Made by a program: the position numbers and the translations under genes. This document shows, piece by piece, positions 25,821 through 34,720 of a DNA stretch of 42,478 bases. This stretch comes from Crateriforma sp964453205 (GTDB lineage: Bacteria > Planctomycetota > Planctomycetia > Pirellulales > Pirellulaceae): positions 1 through 42,478 of the forward strand of contig CAYVRC010000030.1 in the NCBI GenBank assembly GCA_964453205.1. The letters run 5' to 3'. How positions within the stretch are numbered: position 1 is the stretch's first letter; each line of letters starts with the position of its first letter. Below the pieces are notes generated by a model. The model saw nothing but the letters and a program-made list of their open reading frames with translations. It was not told the DNA's origin and made no database searches.

Positions 25821-27368
25821 ATGAAAATGCTCAGCTCATTCCTTTTCGTTGAATTCCGCCGTTTCGCGGCCTTGTCCGTCGCCTTGATGTTGCTCCTCGG
25901 CTCCGCCGCCACGGCCGCTCCGTTGAAAGTTTTGATCATCGACGGATTCAATCCTTATCACGATTGGCAGAAAACGACCCCCGTCCTCCGACAGATCTTG
26001 GAGGACAGCGGATTGTTTTCGGTGACCGTGATGACCGCGCCGCAAGACGAAGCGGCAATGCGGAATTTCAACCCCGACTTCGCCGACTACGACCTGTTCG
26101 TCTCCAACTACAACGGTTTGAGCTGGAACGAACCGACGCAAGAGAGATTCGACGCCTATGTTGCCGGCGGTGGCGGGTTCGTCAGCGTTCACGCGGCGGA
26201 CAATGCTTTCCCGCAATGGTCGGCCTACAACCGCATGATCGGACTCGGCGGTTGGGGAGGACGCAATGAAAAATCGGGACCTTACGTGCGTTGGGACGAC
26301 CGACAGGGACGTTTTTCACGGGACAATTCGCCGGGCGGAGGCGGATCGCATGGCAAACGCGTGCCGTTCTTGGTGATTTGTCGCGATCAAGATCATCCGA
26401 TCACGCGCGGCATTCCGTCGTCGTTCTTACAAGTCGAAGACGAACTGTATTCAAAGCTGCGTGGCCCCGCCGAAAACATGCACATCCTGGCGACCGCTCG
26501 GCAAGACACCGCGACCGGAGGAACAGGGCTGCACGAACCGGTGCTGATGACAATTCATTACGGCAAGGGCCGTGTCTTTCATACGACGTTGGGACACGAC
26601 ACGACGGCGATGAGCGGTGCCGCGTTCCGAGTCACGTTGCGGCGTGGGGCCGAGTGGGCGGCGACCGGCAAGGTCACCGGCGCCGACGTGTCCGATGACG
26701 TGTTGAGCGCCGATCGAGCCGTCGTGCTGGTTTCGACGATCCAAGCCGACGAATCTTCCCAGGCAAACGGGCAAGCCGAGGCCGACGCGGATCAACCCGA
26801 CATCAGCGGCGACGACTGGGTGTCGATCTTCAACGGAAACGACAAGACGGGCTGGACGCAAAAGAACGGCACGGCGACCTATCGTGTCGAAAACGGGGTC
26901 ATCATCGGAAAAACCGCCGAAGGCAGTCCGAACAGCTTTCTGTGCTCCGAGAAGACCTACAGTGATTTCGAATTGACGTTCGAAGTCAAAGTCGACCCGG
27001 GACTCAACAGCGGCGTGCAAATCCGCTCCGCCACCAAGGACCAAGGCGGTCGCGTTTACGGTCCGCAGGTCGAGATCGAAACGTCGCCAGGCGAATCGGG
27101 CTACATTTACGGTGAAGCCACCGGCCGTGGCTGGCTCAGTCCCAACCAGGACATCAAGGACGCTTACAAAAACGGCCAGTGGAATCGCTTCGTGATCCGC
27201 GCCAAAGGCGAACGGATCCAAACCTGGATCAACGGACGATCGATCGCCGACTTGACCGATGCCGAATCCCGCAAAGAAGGCTTCATCGGCTTGCAAGTTC
27301 ACGGGATCAAGAAAGGCACAGGACCGTTCGAAGTTCGCTGGAAAGACATCCGCGTCCGTGAACTGTAA
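25821..27368 (+). CDS. Secreted ThuA-like protein fused to a DUF1080 (3-keto-disaccharide hydrolase-type) domain
   Basis: 515 residues from ATG 25821 (ATG 25827 also possible). Residues 1-33 are a signal peptide ending TATAA. About 35-285 is a ThuA/glutamine-amidotransferase-like fold: KVLIIDGFNPYHDW, FADYDLFVSNYNG, GGGGFVSVHAADNAFPQW and GKGRVFHTTLGHD. About 335-515 is DUF1080, a concanavalin-like jelly roll: WVSIFNGNDKTGW, YRVENGVIIGKT, FELTFEVKVDPGLNSGVQIRS and GFIGLQVHG. Both domains are common in planctomycete sugar and glycoside metabolism; DUF1080 members include 3-keto-glycoside hydrolases. The fusion suggests a periplasmic or extracellular role in degrading oxidised glycans. The substrate is unknown. 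It converges on the next gene (39 bases). Confidence 0.92.
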   Translation: MKMLSSFLFVEFRRFAALSVALMLLLGSAATAAPLKVLIIDGFNPYHDWQKTTPVLRQILEDSGLFSVTVMTAPQDEAAMRNFNPDFADYDLFVSNYNGLSWNEPTQERFDAYVAGGGGFVSVHAADNAFPQWSAYNRMIGLGGWGGRNEKSGPYVRWDDRQGRFSRDNSPGGGGSHGKRVPFLVICRDQDHPITRGIPSSFLQVEDELYSKLRGPAENMHILATARQDTATGGTGLHEPVLMTIHYGKGRVFHTTLGHDTTAMSGAAFRVTLRRGAEWAATGKVTGADVSDDVLSADRAVVLVSTIQADESSQANGQAEADADQPDISGDDWVSIFNGNDKTGWTQKNGTATYRVENGVIIGKTAEGSPNSFLCSEKTYSDFELTFEVKVDPGLNSGVQIRSATKDQGGRVYGPQVEIETSPGESGYIYGEATGRGWLSPNQDIKDAYKNGQWNRFVIRAKGERIQTWINGRSIADLTDAESRKEGFIGLQVHGIKKGTGPFEVRWKDIRVREL

Positions 27369-27407
27369 GACAGGTCACGTCGTCGAGTGCCGCCGATTTT
27401 CGATCGG

Positions 27408-28631
27408 CTATCCGCCGGTCATCAATCGAATCGGGCGGCCCAAAGGACAATCCTCGGGCAGACGGCGAAGCGCGTCGCCGGGCTTGTACGTCCCGGCTTT
27501 GTCGGTCGGGACCAGCAACGCAATCACTTGGAACGCCGTGCCCGGTGGCGTGCTCGCCGATCCCACGTAAAGCTGGCACCGAAACCGATTGCCGCTGACT
27601 TCGCACGGCGGCTGGACGTACCAGTGTTGCGGATCCTCCTCGGATCGCACCATCACGACCGGTACGTTTTCGCCGAGGTCCGCGGCCAAGATTCCGTCGA
27701 TTCGACAGGGCCGCGACACGGCACGAGCGGAGATGCCGGAATCAAAAGCCACCAAGCCGGAGACGTCAACCAATCGTTGCTCCAGCCGCAACCGCGTGGC
27801 GTCCAATCGCGTCGTCGCCCGCGGATTCAGCCGCACCGACAAAACGCTGCCGTACGCAACGCCGTCGGGCAGATCCTTCAAGGGGTGGCCGGTTCGGAAT
27901 CGTTCTCGCGCTTGCGGGGTCTCCGGCGTGGCCAAACGCAACAAAAAACGCGTGCCCTCGGGCGTCAGTCGACTGCCGAATCGGACACGCACCAGGCTAC
28001 GGCCGGCTCCCAAATCCTCGACGTCCGATTGCGGGTACCAGGCTTCGTTCTTCAAGTCGGCTTTGACCAAGACGACGGGAACGGGCGATCCGATTCCTTC
28101 GACCAACGCGATTTCCTCCCGCGCGACTTCGGCTCCGTCAAAGGGGAACGCAAACCGATGACCGGTCTGATCCGTGGTCGATCCCACACGAGACTCGCCG
28201 GCCAACGTCAATTTTACCGGCAGGCTGCTGACAAGGTTTTCCGGCGGCCGACGCAAGGTCGATCCGCGACGCATGCCCGAAAGCGGGCGGTGGGCAGGAG
28301 CCCCCACGGCCACGATTTCCAAGCGGCGATCCTTGGGGGACTGCGGCAAAGTGATCGTCGCGACGAACCGGCCTTCGTCGTTCGGATCGACGACGTCGAT
28401 CACCTTCCAGAAACTTCCCGACGGCGAAGATCGCATCAGCAACGCCAGCGGCGAACCTTGCGGGTGCTTGCCCGAGAGACGAAACGAAGTCCCAAACACC
28501 GTCGCGCCGTTGGGCGGCGTTTCGATCGACGGTATCGACTCGGGACGAACCGCCGAGGCGGGGGTCGAAGGAACGATCCAAACGATCGCACCGGAACACA
28601 CAAACAGACAGAACAACTTCAAGCGAAACAT
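27408..28631 (-). CDS. Secreted protein of unknown function with Ig-like N-terminal part
   Basis: 407 residues from ATG 28631; the frame is open to 28868 but this ATG begins a clear signal peptide, FRLKLFCLFVCSGAIVW to PASA (about 1-27). The first part (about 30-120) reads like an Ig/FN3-type beta-sandwich (PPNGATVFGTSFRLSGKHP, then FVATITLP). The rest is beta-rich with three similar segments that each contain a W-Y or A-W-Y-x-Q core and a GTRFLLRLA or GTAFQVIAL strand, suggesting an internal repeat. I do not recognise the family. It lies 230 bases downstream of the GT2 synthase on the same strand and may be a periplasmic accessory of that locus; this rests on position only. Confidence 0.75.
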   Translation of the reverse strand: MFRLKLFCLFVCSGAIVWIVPSTPASAVRPESIPSIETPPNGATVFGTSFRLSGKHPQGSPLALLMRSSPSGSFWKVIDVVDPNDEGRFVATITLPQSPKDRRLEIVAVGAPAHRPLSGMRRGSTLRRPPENLVSSLPVKLTLAGESRVGSTTDQTGHRFAFPFDGAEVAREEIALVEGIGSPVPVVLVKADLKNEAWYPQSDVEDLGAGRSLVRVRFGSRLTPEGTRFLLRLATPETPQARERFRTGHPLKDLPDGVAYGSVLSVRLNPRATTRLDATRLRLEQRLVDVSGLVAFDSGISARAVSRPCRIDGILAADLGENVPVVMVRSEEDPQHWYVQPPCEVSGNRFRCQLYVGSASTPPGTAFQVIALLVPTDKAGTYKPGDALRRLPEDCPLGRPIRLMTGG

Positions 28632-28834
28632 GGGGCACTCGTGAATATCGACATGAGTCAGAAGATTGGTGAGCACCACCGCCGAAAGCGACCGATGATG
28701 CAAAGCCGACACGGTCGACTGTATCGCAGAACCCGATCCGTCCGAACCGTCAAATGCCCGAAAGCGGCGATGCCGAAGGAGTTGCGGATCGGTTCGATCG
28801 TTGACGAAAAGAATGCCGCGGGGCGAACAGGATC

Positions 28835-28859
28835 CGATCGCAACGATCGCAACGATCGG
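28835..28859. repeat. Short tandem repeat, unit CGATCGCAA
   Basis: Two full copies and one partial copy of a 9-bp unit lie immediately downstream of the GT2 stop codon (minus strand). Each unit contains the palindrome CGATCG. Function is unknown; it may be chance in GC-rich DNA. Confidence 0.6.
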
Positions 28860-28861
28860 CT

Positions 28862-30142
28862 TCACCAATGCCAGGTGACTTGCCGAACATGCTCCGGCAC
28901 GAAATTGTCTTTGTAGCTGCGCCGCGTCAACAGTTCTTCACTGACCGCCCACAGCGTGACGAAACGCATCCAGACGTAGTACAACGGCATCAGGGGTAAA
29001 ACCGTGCCGATCTTCAGGACACGTTGCTTTTCTTCGCAGTAGTACATCAGCAAAAACAGCTGCACGGACTCCATGATCATGTAAGTGACGTACATCAGCA
29101 GGTATTGGTATCCGGTGTACTCGTGAACGTGAAACACTTGCCAGACCAAGTACACGGCAAATGCGTACTGCAGAACGATGCTGTACAGCCAACGATCGAG
29201 AATCATGACGAAATTGCTGAACCGAAAGTCGGCGCGAAACGGGTTAGCCATTTCGATGTGCTTGCGACATTCCAAAGTCACGATCGCCCACTCCCACCGC
29301 CGACGTTGCTTGGTCAGTCTGCCCATGTCCCGCACGGGATTGGTATAGCACTGCGCGTAAGGCGCGAACACGACGTCGTACCCGCTTCGACGCAAACGGA
29401 TCGTCAGATCACCGTCCTCGCCCGGCCCCACGTCCCACGCCCCGACGCGGAGAATGGCTTCGCGACGATAGGCGCCGAACGCGCCCGAGACGATTCCCAG
29501 AATCCCCAAGCGACTCGTGAACATGCGACCGAGAAAGATGCTGCGGTAGTACTCCAACGCTTGAAGCCAGGTCAGCAAGTTGACGAAAGGCTGACGCACC
29601 AAAACGGTCCCGCTGACCGCGGCGACCCGCGGATCGGTAAAGGGCTGAACGATCTCCCAAATCGCGTTGTCGCCGAGGTGTGAATCGCTGTCGATACAGA
29701 TCAAAATCTCGGCATCGGTAAACGGCAAAGCGGCATTCAAAGCGCTACTTTTTCCGCCCCGGGTCGGCTTGCGAACCACCGTCGTCTCGCCGTGCGCCCT
29801 GGCGAACTCACAGGCGATTTCCGCCATGCCGTCGGTGCTGCCGTCGTCGACGACAACGATCTGCAGATCGGGATACGAACCGGACAAGGACCGCAAGGCT
29901 TGCTCCAGCGACGCGGCCTCGTTAAGTCCGGCGACGATTGCGCAGCAACGTGGACGATGGGTGAACCGGATTTCGTCGATCCCCGTCAGATCACGATACG
30001 CTTGCCCGACCAAGTCACAAACCCAAACCGCCACCGATCCCAACGCATAGCGGGGGGCGTCCAGCAACAGAATCGGCGCGAGGATGCACAACACTTCCTC
30101 GGTCGACATCCGACTCAACCAGGCCAACCAATCAGAAAACAT
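28862..30142 (-). CDS. Processive family 2 glycosyltransferase (exopolysaccharide synthase, Alg8/PgaC-like)
   Basis: 426 residues. One or two membrane segments lie near 16-45. The GT-A domain is about 65-290: VVVDDGSTDG with DD 99-100, DSDS with DxD 151-153, GEDGD with catalytic-base-region Asp243, and QRRRW at 279-283, the Q(Q/R)xRW motif of processive synthases such as cellulose, hyaluronan, PNAG and alginate synthases. Three C-terminal helices (about 318-340, 345-368, 380-402) would form the translocation channel. Expected role: polymerise and export a beta-linked polysaccharide across the inner membrane. It is the third gene of a minus-strand operon, four bases after the PilZ gene. The sugar cannot be told from sequence. 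C-di-GMP control would come from the separate PilZ protein, since no PilZ domain is fused. Confidence 0.93.
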   Translation of the reverse strand: MFSDWLAWLSRMSTEEVLCILAPILLLDAPRYALGSVAVWVCDLVGQAYRDLTGIDEIRFTHRPRCCAIVAGLNEAASLEQALRSLSGSYPDLQIVVVDDGSTDGMAEIACEFARAHGETTVVRKPTRGGKSSALNAALPFTDAEILICIDSDSHLGDNAIWEIVQPFTDPRVAAVSGTVLVRQPFVNLLTWLQALEYYRSIFLGRMFTSRLGILGIVSGAFGAYRREAILRVGAWDVGPGEDGDLTIRLRRSGYDVVFAPYAQCYTNPVRDMGRLTKQRRRWEWAIVTLECRKHIEMANPFRADFRFSNFVMILDRWLYSIVLQYAFAVYLVWQVFHVHEYTGYQYLLMYVTYMIMESVQLFLLMYYCEEKQRVLKIGTVLPLMPLYYVWMRFVTLWAVSEELLTRRSYKDNFVPEHVRQVTWHW

Positions 30143-30146
30143 GACG

Positions 30147-31025
30147 CTAACGCGCGATCGTCAAGGGATCCAGTCGTTCGACGTGATACGCGTACAAGGG
30201 TCGCTCGTCGGATTCTTCCATGCTAAAGCGATGGTGACAGCGATGACACATCGCGGCCATCGTCGGTTGCCCGCCGCGAGCCCCACAGTCACAGCACTCC
30301 ACAGGCCCGTCGATGAATTCGTAGTCCGAACCGACGATCAAATTCGCCGTGCGGCACTTGGGGCACTGCAGACCTTCGGCCGTTTCATATTCGACCGCCC
30401 GATCGACATGCGCGCATGCGAAGTGGTGAACCAATCGATCACGATGGATGCGACCCGATCCGCAAACGTGACACCCCATTCGCCAGGAGGGCATCGATCC
30501 GCAGCGATCACACAACAGAACGCGGTCGACCAGGTAACGCCGAAAAACGCCCAACCGCGTCCACTCGGCCAACGTGTCAAACGGCAACCCGTACACGAAC
30601 GAAAGTTTTTTGGGATCGACGCGTGGACGTAACTTTTCGGCAGCCAAGATGTCGTCGTTGCTACCCGCGGCCCACTTGCCGCCGATTCGCAGCAACCCGT
30701 CGGCCGCTTGACTTTGCGATTCGATCCGCAAGGTCGCAAATGCCCGGCCGCCACTGGACGATTCGACGCCGATGACCAACGTGCGTCCGGAAAGTTGCGA
30801 TTCGTGACGCAGATGCAACGCCAAACCGGATGCCGACACGTCTCGCAGATTCGCATCGGCCCACTGCAGTGTTCCCGGTCCGCCGTCCAGCATGACCGGG
30901 ATCACCGCGACGGATTGCTGCACTTCTTGACGCGGCATGTTGCGGCGATCGGTCATCGCCGTGACGGGAATTTCAGCTTCGAATCCGCCAACCGTCTCCG
31001 ATCGGTCCGTCGACGGCGTCATCAT
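30147..31025 (-). CDS. PilZ domain protein with C-terminal multi-cysteine zinc-ribbon (TackOD1-like)
   Basis: 292 residues. The PilZ domain (about 26-118) has the c-di-GMP signature R28xxxR32 and D62-x-S64-x-x-G67, then a glycine-rich LRIGGKW strand. From about 140 the protein becomes cysteine-rich: C172/C175, C185/C188, H200-H201, C204, C221/C224, C244-C247 and C260/C263. The order of VHHFACAHV, LQCPKC, GSDYE and CCDCG resembles the TackOD1 output domain, a proposed zinc-binding module (recognised from memory, not searched). It is encoded between the HlyD-type gene (ATGA overlap) and the GT2 gene (four-base gap), which implies it regulates polymer synthesis. In alginate synthesis the PilZ is fused to the HlyD-like protein Alg44; here it is separate. 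Confidence 0.88.
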   Translation of the reverse strand: MMTPSTDRSETVGGFEAEIPVTAMTDRRNMPRQEVQQSVAVIPVMLDGGPGTLQWADANLRDVSASGLALHLRHESQLSGRTLVIGVESSSGGRAFATLRIESQSQAADGLLRIGGKWAAGSNDDILAAEKLRPRVDPKKLSFVYGLPFDTLAEWTRLGVFRRYLVDRVLLCDRCGSMPSWRMGCHVCGSGRIHRDRLVHHFACAHVDRAVEYETAEGLQCPKCRTANLIVGSDYEFIDGPVECCDCGARGGQPTMAAMCHRCHHRFSMEESDERPLYAYHVERLDPLTIAR

Positions 31026-32734
31026 AGGGAATGGCTTTCAGATGAGGTGATCACAGGTGCAGACAGCAGACGCATCTGAGCGCCGCCGTTGTTTCTCGGA
31101 CGCACAGGTTGCGGGTGCGAGTGTCGCGGGCTCGGGGATGCGAAACTCGGGGATGTCATACCCGCCTGTTCAGTATCGGCGGGCGGCCGCTCGGAGATAA
31201 CACCGGAAACCGTCGTTGCCAATGTTCCCGTTTGTGAGTGTTGTGGCGGCTGCGGTGTGAGTCGCACCTGAACCGGAGCCTTTTTCGGTGATCCCAGCGA
31301 TTCGATTCCCGGCAAACCGTGCCGACGGGGCAATGCGATCTGGCTGCCGAGCGCTAACCAACTCGGCAACTGCGACGAATCGCGAATGTGAAGATAGATC
31401 GGCAGCAGATTTTGGCGATCACGATAGTGATGCGAAATGGAATCCGGTGCCGTTCGCACGCTCGCGGCGTGTCGTCGTACTTCGCATTCGACCAGCTCCT
31501 CGGAATAACTGACGTGGACTTTCAACCGACTGCCCGGCGGATAGTCGCCGGCGGAGTCCTGTGGCACGTACAAGACCAACTCGGTTGATCCATCGACGAA
31601 CAGATCGACGACCGGTTGGGTGACGTCGCAATACTCACCGACGAATCGATGCGTTCCGGTGATTCGACCGTCCATCGGGGCAACGATGTTGCCCTGTTCG
31701 ATCAATTCACGGGTGCGGCGGAGTTCGATTTGCAGGTTCTCGATCCGCGTCAGCGTCGGTTCGACGCGTTCTTCCAAAGACAATTCCAAGACCGAGTGAT
31801 CATCGCGTTGTTTCAAGGCTCGAACCGATTCGGTCAGCTGGGCGATTTTGCGTTCTTGGCCGGCGACGCTGTACCGCAACGAATCGAGCCGTTCGCGGCT
31901 GGCCGCCCCCTCTTGGGCCAATGACTTCAGGCGTTTCAGTTGTAGGCTCGAGTCGGCCAGTTGGGCTTTCTGCCAAAGCAGTTCGCTATACTTTTCGTAG
32001 AATTCGCTTTGAGCCAACTTGCGGGCGTCGCGGACCTTTTCGGCTTCCCAGCGCAATAGCGCCAATTCGCTGGACAGACTCGCCCGTTCGATCCGCAACG
32101 AATCGTCGATTTGTTCGATCTTTTGCCGCATTTCCAAGCTGTCGATGCGAGCAATCACGTCGCCGGCGCGGACGAGATCGCCTTCGCGGACGTGAATCGA
32201 TTTCACCACACCCGGCCATGGTGCCGACAGTTGCAATTGACGTCCGGTGACTTCTCCATAGGCGGTGTACCGCAACATCGAGTGGAACATCAAATATCCC
32301 ACCGCGACCAAGACCGTCACGAAAGTCGTCCCGATGAACAGGCGACCCTTGGGACGCTTGGGAAGCGGCGGGCCTGTTCGAACCGGTGATTTGTTCGGCG
32401 ACGGTGGCGTGCCGCCGCCGCGACCGTGCTGCGCCCGGAATTCCGATTTTGATGATCGTCCCCTTTGTCTGATCGGCTCGGATCGATCCGCCCGTGTCAA
32501 TCCCGCCAACGACTCTGTCGGACTGCGAGCCGACGGCTTTGCACCGGCCGCGCCGGACATGGGTTCAATATCGAAACCGACCGGGTCGATCGACGGATAA
32601 CCCAACACGGGATCGCCACCGGAAAGCTCCGCGGGCGACGAAATCGTGTCTGACTGTGGTGCGGGCTGGGATTCCGAGTCGATGTCGTAGCCGTCTTGCG
32701 ACGCAAAGTCGTCACGTTGAAGAGATCCGTTCAT
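31022..32734 (-). CDS. HlyD-family membrane fusion protein of the exopolysaccharide locus
   Basis: 570 residues from ATG 32734. A long disordered cytoplasmic N-terminus (about 1-130, Pro/Ser/Arg-rich) precedes one membrane helix (about 133-153). Next comes a biotinyl-lipoyl-like hairpin (about 165-200, VREGDLVRAGDVIARIDS), a long coiled-coil (about 202-350), the return half of the lipoyl domain (IVAPMDGRITGTHRFVG) and a beta-barrel region. The last about 100 residues are again low complexity. Such adaptors bridge the inner membrane and periplasm; in alginate synthesis Alg44 supplies this part. The stop overlaps the PilZ start as ATGA, so synthesis is coupled. It is first in its operon and divergent from the TPR/Wza pair. 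Confidence 0.9.
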   Translation of the reverse strand: MNGSLQRDDFASQDGYDIDSESQPAPQSDTISSPAELSGGDPVLGYPSIDPVGFDIEPMSGAAGAKPSARSPTESLAGLTRADRSEPIRQRGRSSKSEFRAQHGRGGGTPPSPNKSPVRTGPPLPKRPKGRLFIGTTFVTVLVAVGYLMFHSMLRYTAYGEVTGRQLQLSAPWPGVVKSIHVREGDLVRAGDVIARIDSLEMRQKIEQIDDSLRIERASLSSELALLRWEAEKVRDARKLAQSEFYEKYSELLWQKAQLADSSLQLKRLKSLAQEGAASRERLDSLRYSVAGQERKIAQLTESVRALKQRDDHSVLELSLEERVEPTLTRIENLQIELRRTRELIEQGNIVAPMDGRITGTHRFVGEYCDVTQPVVDLFVDGSTELVLYVPQDSAGDYPPGSRLKVHVSYSEELVECEVRRHAASVRTAPDSISHHYRDRQNLLPIYLHIRDSSQLPSWLALGSQIALPRRHGLPGIESLGSPKKAPVQVRLTPQPPQHSQTGTLATTVSGVISERPPADTEQAGMTSPSFASPSPRHSHPQPVRPRNNGGAQMRLLSAPVITSSESHSL

Positions 32735-33098
32735 CAAATTCTGCGGGGTTTATGAATGCGCGGAAAGAAACATCCGTCGCCTTGCGGTCGTCAGATCAAT
32801 GGACATACCGGTGCAAATCTACAGCGCCTCAAGTGACACGCGCGAAAGAATTGGTCCAGGCCGGAGACTTCAACAACAGGATTTGATAGCCCCGTGATTC
32901 GTAATACCTGTAACGATTGCCGTGTTCGGAATTTGATGAATGTCCGACTGAACACCGATCAGTCGCTTTAGCGGGGCAGTCTTGTTTCGCGTGATCGCAA
33001 AGGGAAACAGGCGTCGATGTGAACTAAGTCGCACCGGATCGGTTTGTAAGGATGCAAACTGGCGCGTGTCGAATCTCTTCAGCGCGATCGCGAGTGTC
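32735..33098. promoter_or_regulatory. Divergent regulatory region of the exopolysaccharide locus, 364 bases
   Basis: The region separates the HlyD-PilZ-GT2 operon (minus) from the TPR and Wza-type genes (plus). It is somewhat less GC-rich than the coding DNA around it and should hold both promoters. I found no clear inverted repeat, RNA or operator, and no strong ribosome site for either start. Confidence 0.45.
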
Positions 33099-34673
33099 AT
33101 GGAAGACCGCCGAACTCGGAAACGCAAACACAAATGTGTTTTCCATCTCGCGATGGCCGTTGCGGCAATGACCTGTCCCCACGTTGTTACCTCGGCCGAA
33201 GCGGCCGGTCCGCCGTCGCTCGCCGTCAGGACGTCCGAGCCGCCCACGCGAAAGCCCTATTCCTCCGGCGGTCAGGCGGTTGCATTGATTTCGTTGCCGG
33301 TCACACCGGTGACGGCCTGCTCCGGCGTCCCATTTCCACGTGATTTGGCGCATGGCGACGCCGAAGAAAACGACATCCTTTCTCAGCCGAACCGGTGGCG
33401 TTTGAGTGCACCGGTGACACAGTCCGGAGCCGAAAACCTTGGCGGACAGACGATCAGCACGATCGGTCGGCCGACCAGGCTGCCGACGCCATCGTCATTG
33501 CCATCAGACGACTCGGGCGAGGAAATGCGATCCGTGTCGTCACATGACGGTGTCGTCGCCTCGGTCAAGCCAACGGTCGATCGAAGCCCCGATGCGTCCC
33601 GGTTCCCGGTCCCGCTACGTCCCATCGTGTTGCCGAGTCCGAGCCGACCGTCCGCGGACACGGCGACACCGCGACCCGCCGTGGCAACTTCAAGACCCGT
33701 GGCCGCACCGGTCCGGCCTGCGGCGACGCCGCGCGTGACATCGGTGAATTCGACGTTGCACGCGACGCGTCTGCGAACCCAAGGACGGGAAACGCTGACC
33801 CGAGTCCATCAATCGCTGAAACGCAGGTCCACGCACACGGCCAACAAGCAGGCCTTGGAAGCACTTCACGCGATCGTCGCTTCGCGAGATGCCGCCGGCG
33901 AGACCAACGTCTACGGTCTGCGGCTGCAAGCGGCGCTGACCGCGATTCGTGAAGCGGAAGATTTCTGCGGACGCTACGGCAACGTGGATCATTTGGCGCT
34001 CCGTCGCATGATCGAATCGCACACGACCGAGGCCCTGAAAGACCGAGACGTTTCTGGCTTATCGGCGGTCAAGGCTGTCGAGATCTATTTGAGCGTTGCC
34101 AAGAGCAACCTGGTCGCCGCCAGCGGCGGGCTTCCCGAAGCCGGCGACGCGTTGCTGCTGTTGGGACACGTTCACCAAAAGTTCGAAAAGAACAACAGCC
34201 TTTACAACGAAGCGGTCGCCTTGACGCTTCACCAAGCCGCCGTCGAGGTACAGCCCGCCAGCGCCATCGCCCGCCGCGAACTGGGCAAGACGCTGATGAA
34301 CCAGGGATTGGTCGCACAAGCCGTCGACATGTTTGTCCTAAGCAATCGCCTGACGCCCAATCGTGAAACGACGCAATTATTGCTGAACGCCGCTAGACGA
34401 ATCGGTAACGTCCCGTTGGCCGAACATTGTATGGCCCGATTGCAAGACCCGCGATTGCCCAGCGATTTCCCGGTCATCCGGCTCTCCCCGGAACAGTTCG
34501 CTGCGACCAGCGAGAAACGCGGGACCAGTCCTTTGGGATCGTCGAACCGCCAACGCGATTCTGTCGCGTCGGCCGTCGACGCGGAGCAGAACACCCGAAT
34601 CGCGCAACAACCGACCGCGGCCGGCGCCGCCGCCGAACCGACCCCCACTTGGTTTCCCTTTTGGCGTCGCTAG
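33099..34673 (+). CDS. Secreted protein with Pro/Thr-rich linker and TPR-like repeats
   Basis: 524 residues from ATG 33099; the frame is open from 32982 but this ATG gives a proper signal peptide (basic KRKHK, then about 15-36 hydrophobic to TSAEAA). About 40-225 is low complexity rich in Pro, Ser, Thr and Val. About 230-480 is helical with TPR-like pairs, for example AVEIYLSVAKSNLVAASGGLPEAGDALLLLGHVHQK and IARRELGKTLMNQGLVAQAVDMF. The tail is disordered and ends WFPFWRR. Alginate and PNAG systems use a periplasmic TPR protein (AlgK, PgaA N-part) to link synthase and outer-membrane pore; this may be the counterpart. No lipobox is seen. It is followed by the Wza-type gene after 47 bases. Confidence 0.8.
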   Translation: MEDRRTRKRKHKCVFHLAMAVAAMTCPHVVTSAEAAGPPSLAVRTSEPPTRKPYSSGGQAVALISLPVTPVTACSGVPFPRDLAHGDAEENDILSQPNRWRLSAPVTQSGAENLGGQTISTIGRPTRLPTPSSLPSDDSGEEMRSVSSHDGVVASVKPTVDRSPDASRFPVPLRPIVLPSPSRPSADTATPRPAVATSRPVAAPVRPAATPRVTSVNSTLHATRLRTQGRETLTRVHQSLKRRSTHTANKQALEALHAIVASRDAAGETNVYGLRLQAALTAIREAEDFCGRYGNVDHLALRRMIESHTTEALKDRDVSGLSAVKAVEIYLSVAKSNLVAASGGLPEAGDALLLLGHVHQKFEKNNSLYNEAVALTLHQAAVEVQPASAIARRELGKTLMNQGLVAQAVDMFVLSNRLTPNRETTQLLLNAARRIGNVPLAEHCMARLQDPRLPSDFPVIRLSPEQFAATSEKRGTSPLGSSNRQRDSVASAVDAEQNTRIAQQPTAAGAAAEPTPTWFPFWRR

Positions 34674-34720
34674 ACGAACCTCATGAATCTCCATTCATCC
34701 TTCCTGCCAAGCATTTCGCC

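Noticed and set aside
27387..28916. Plus-strand open frame of 509 codons
   Set aside because: Arginine/glutamine-rich shadow. The minus strand has a signal peptide and repeated beta motifs and reads better.
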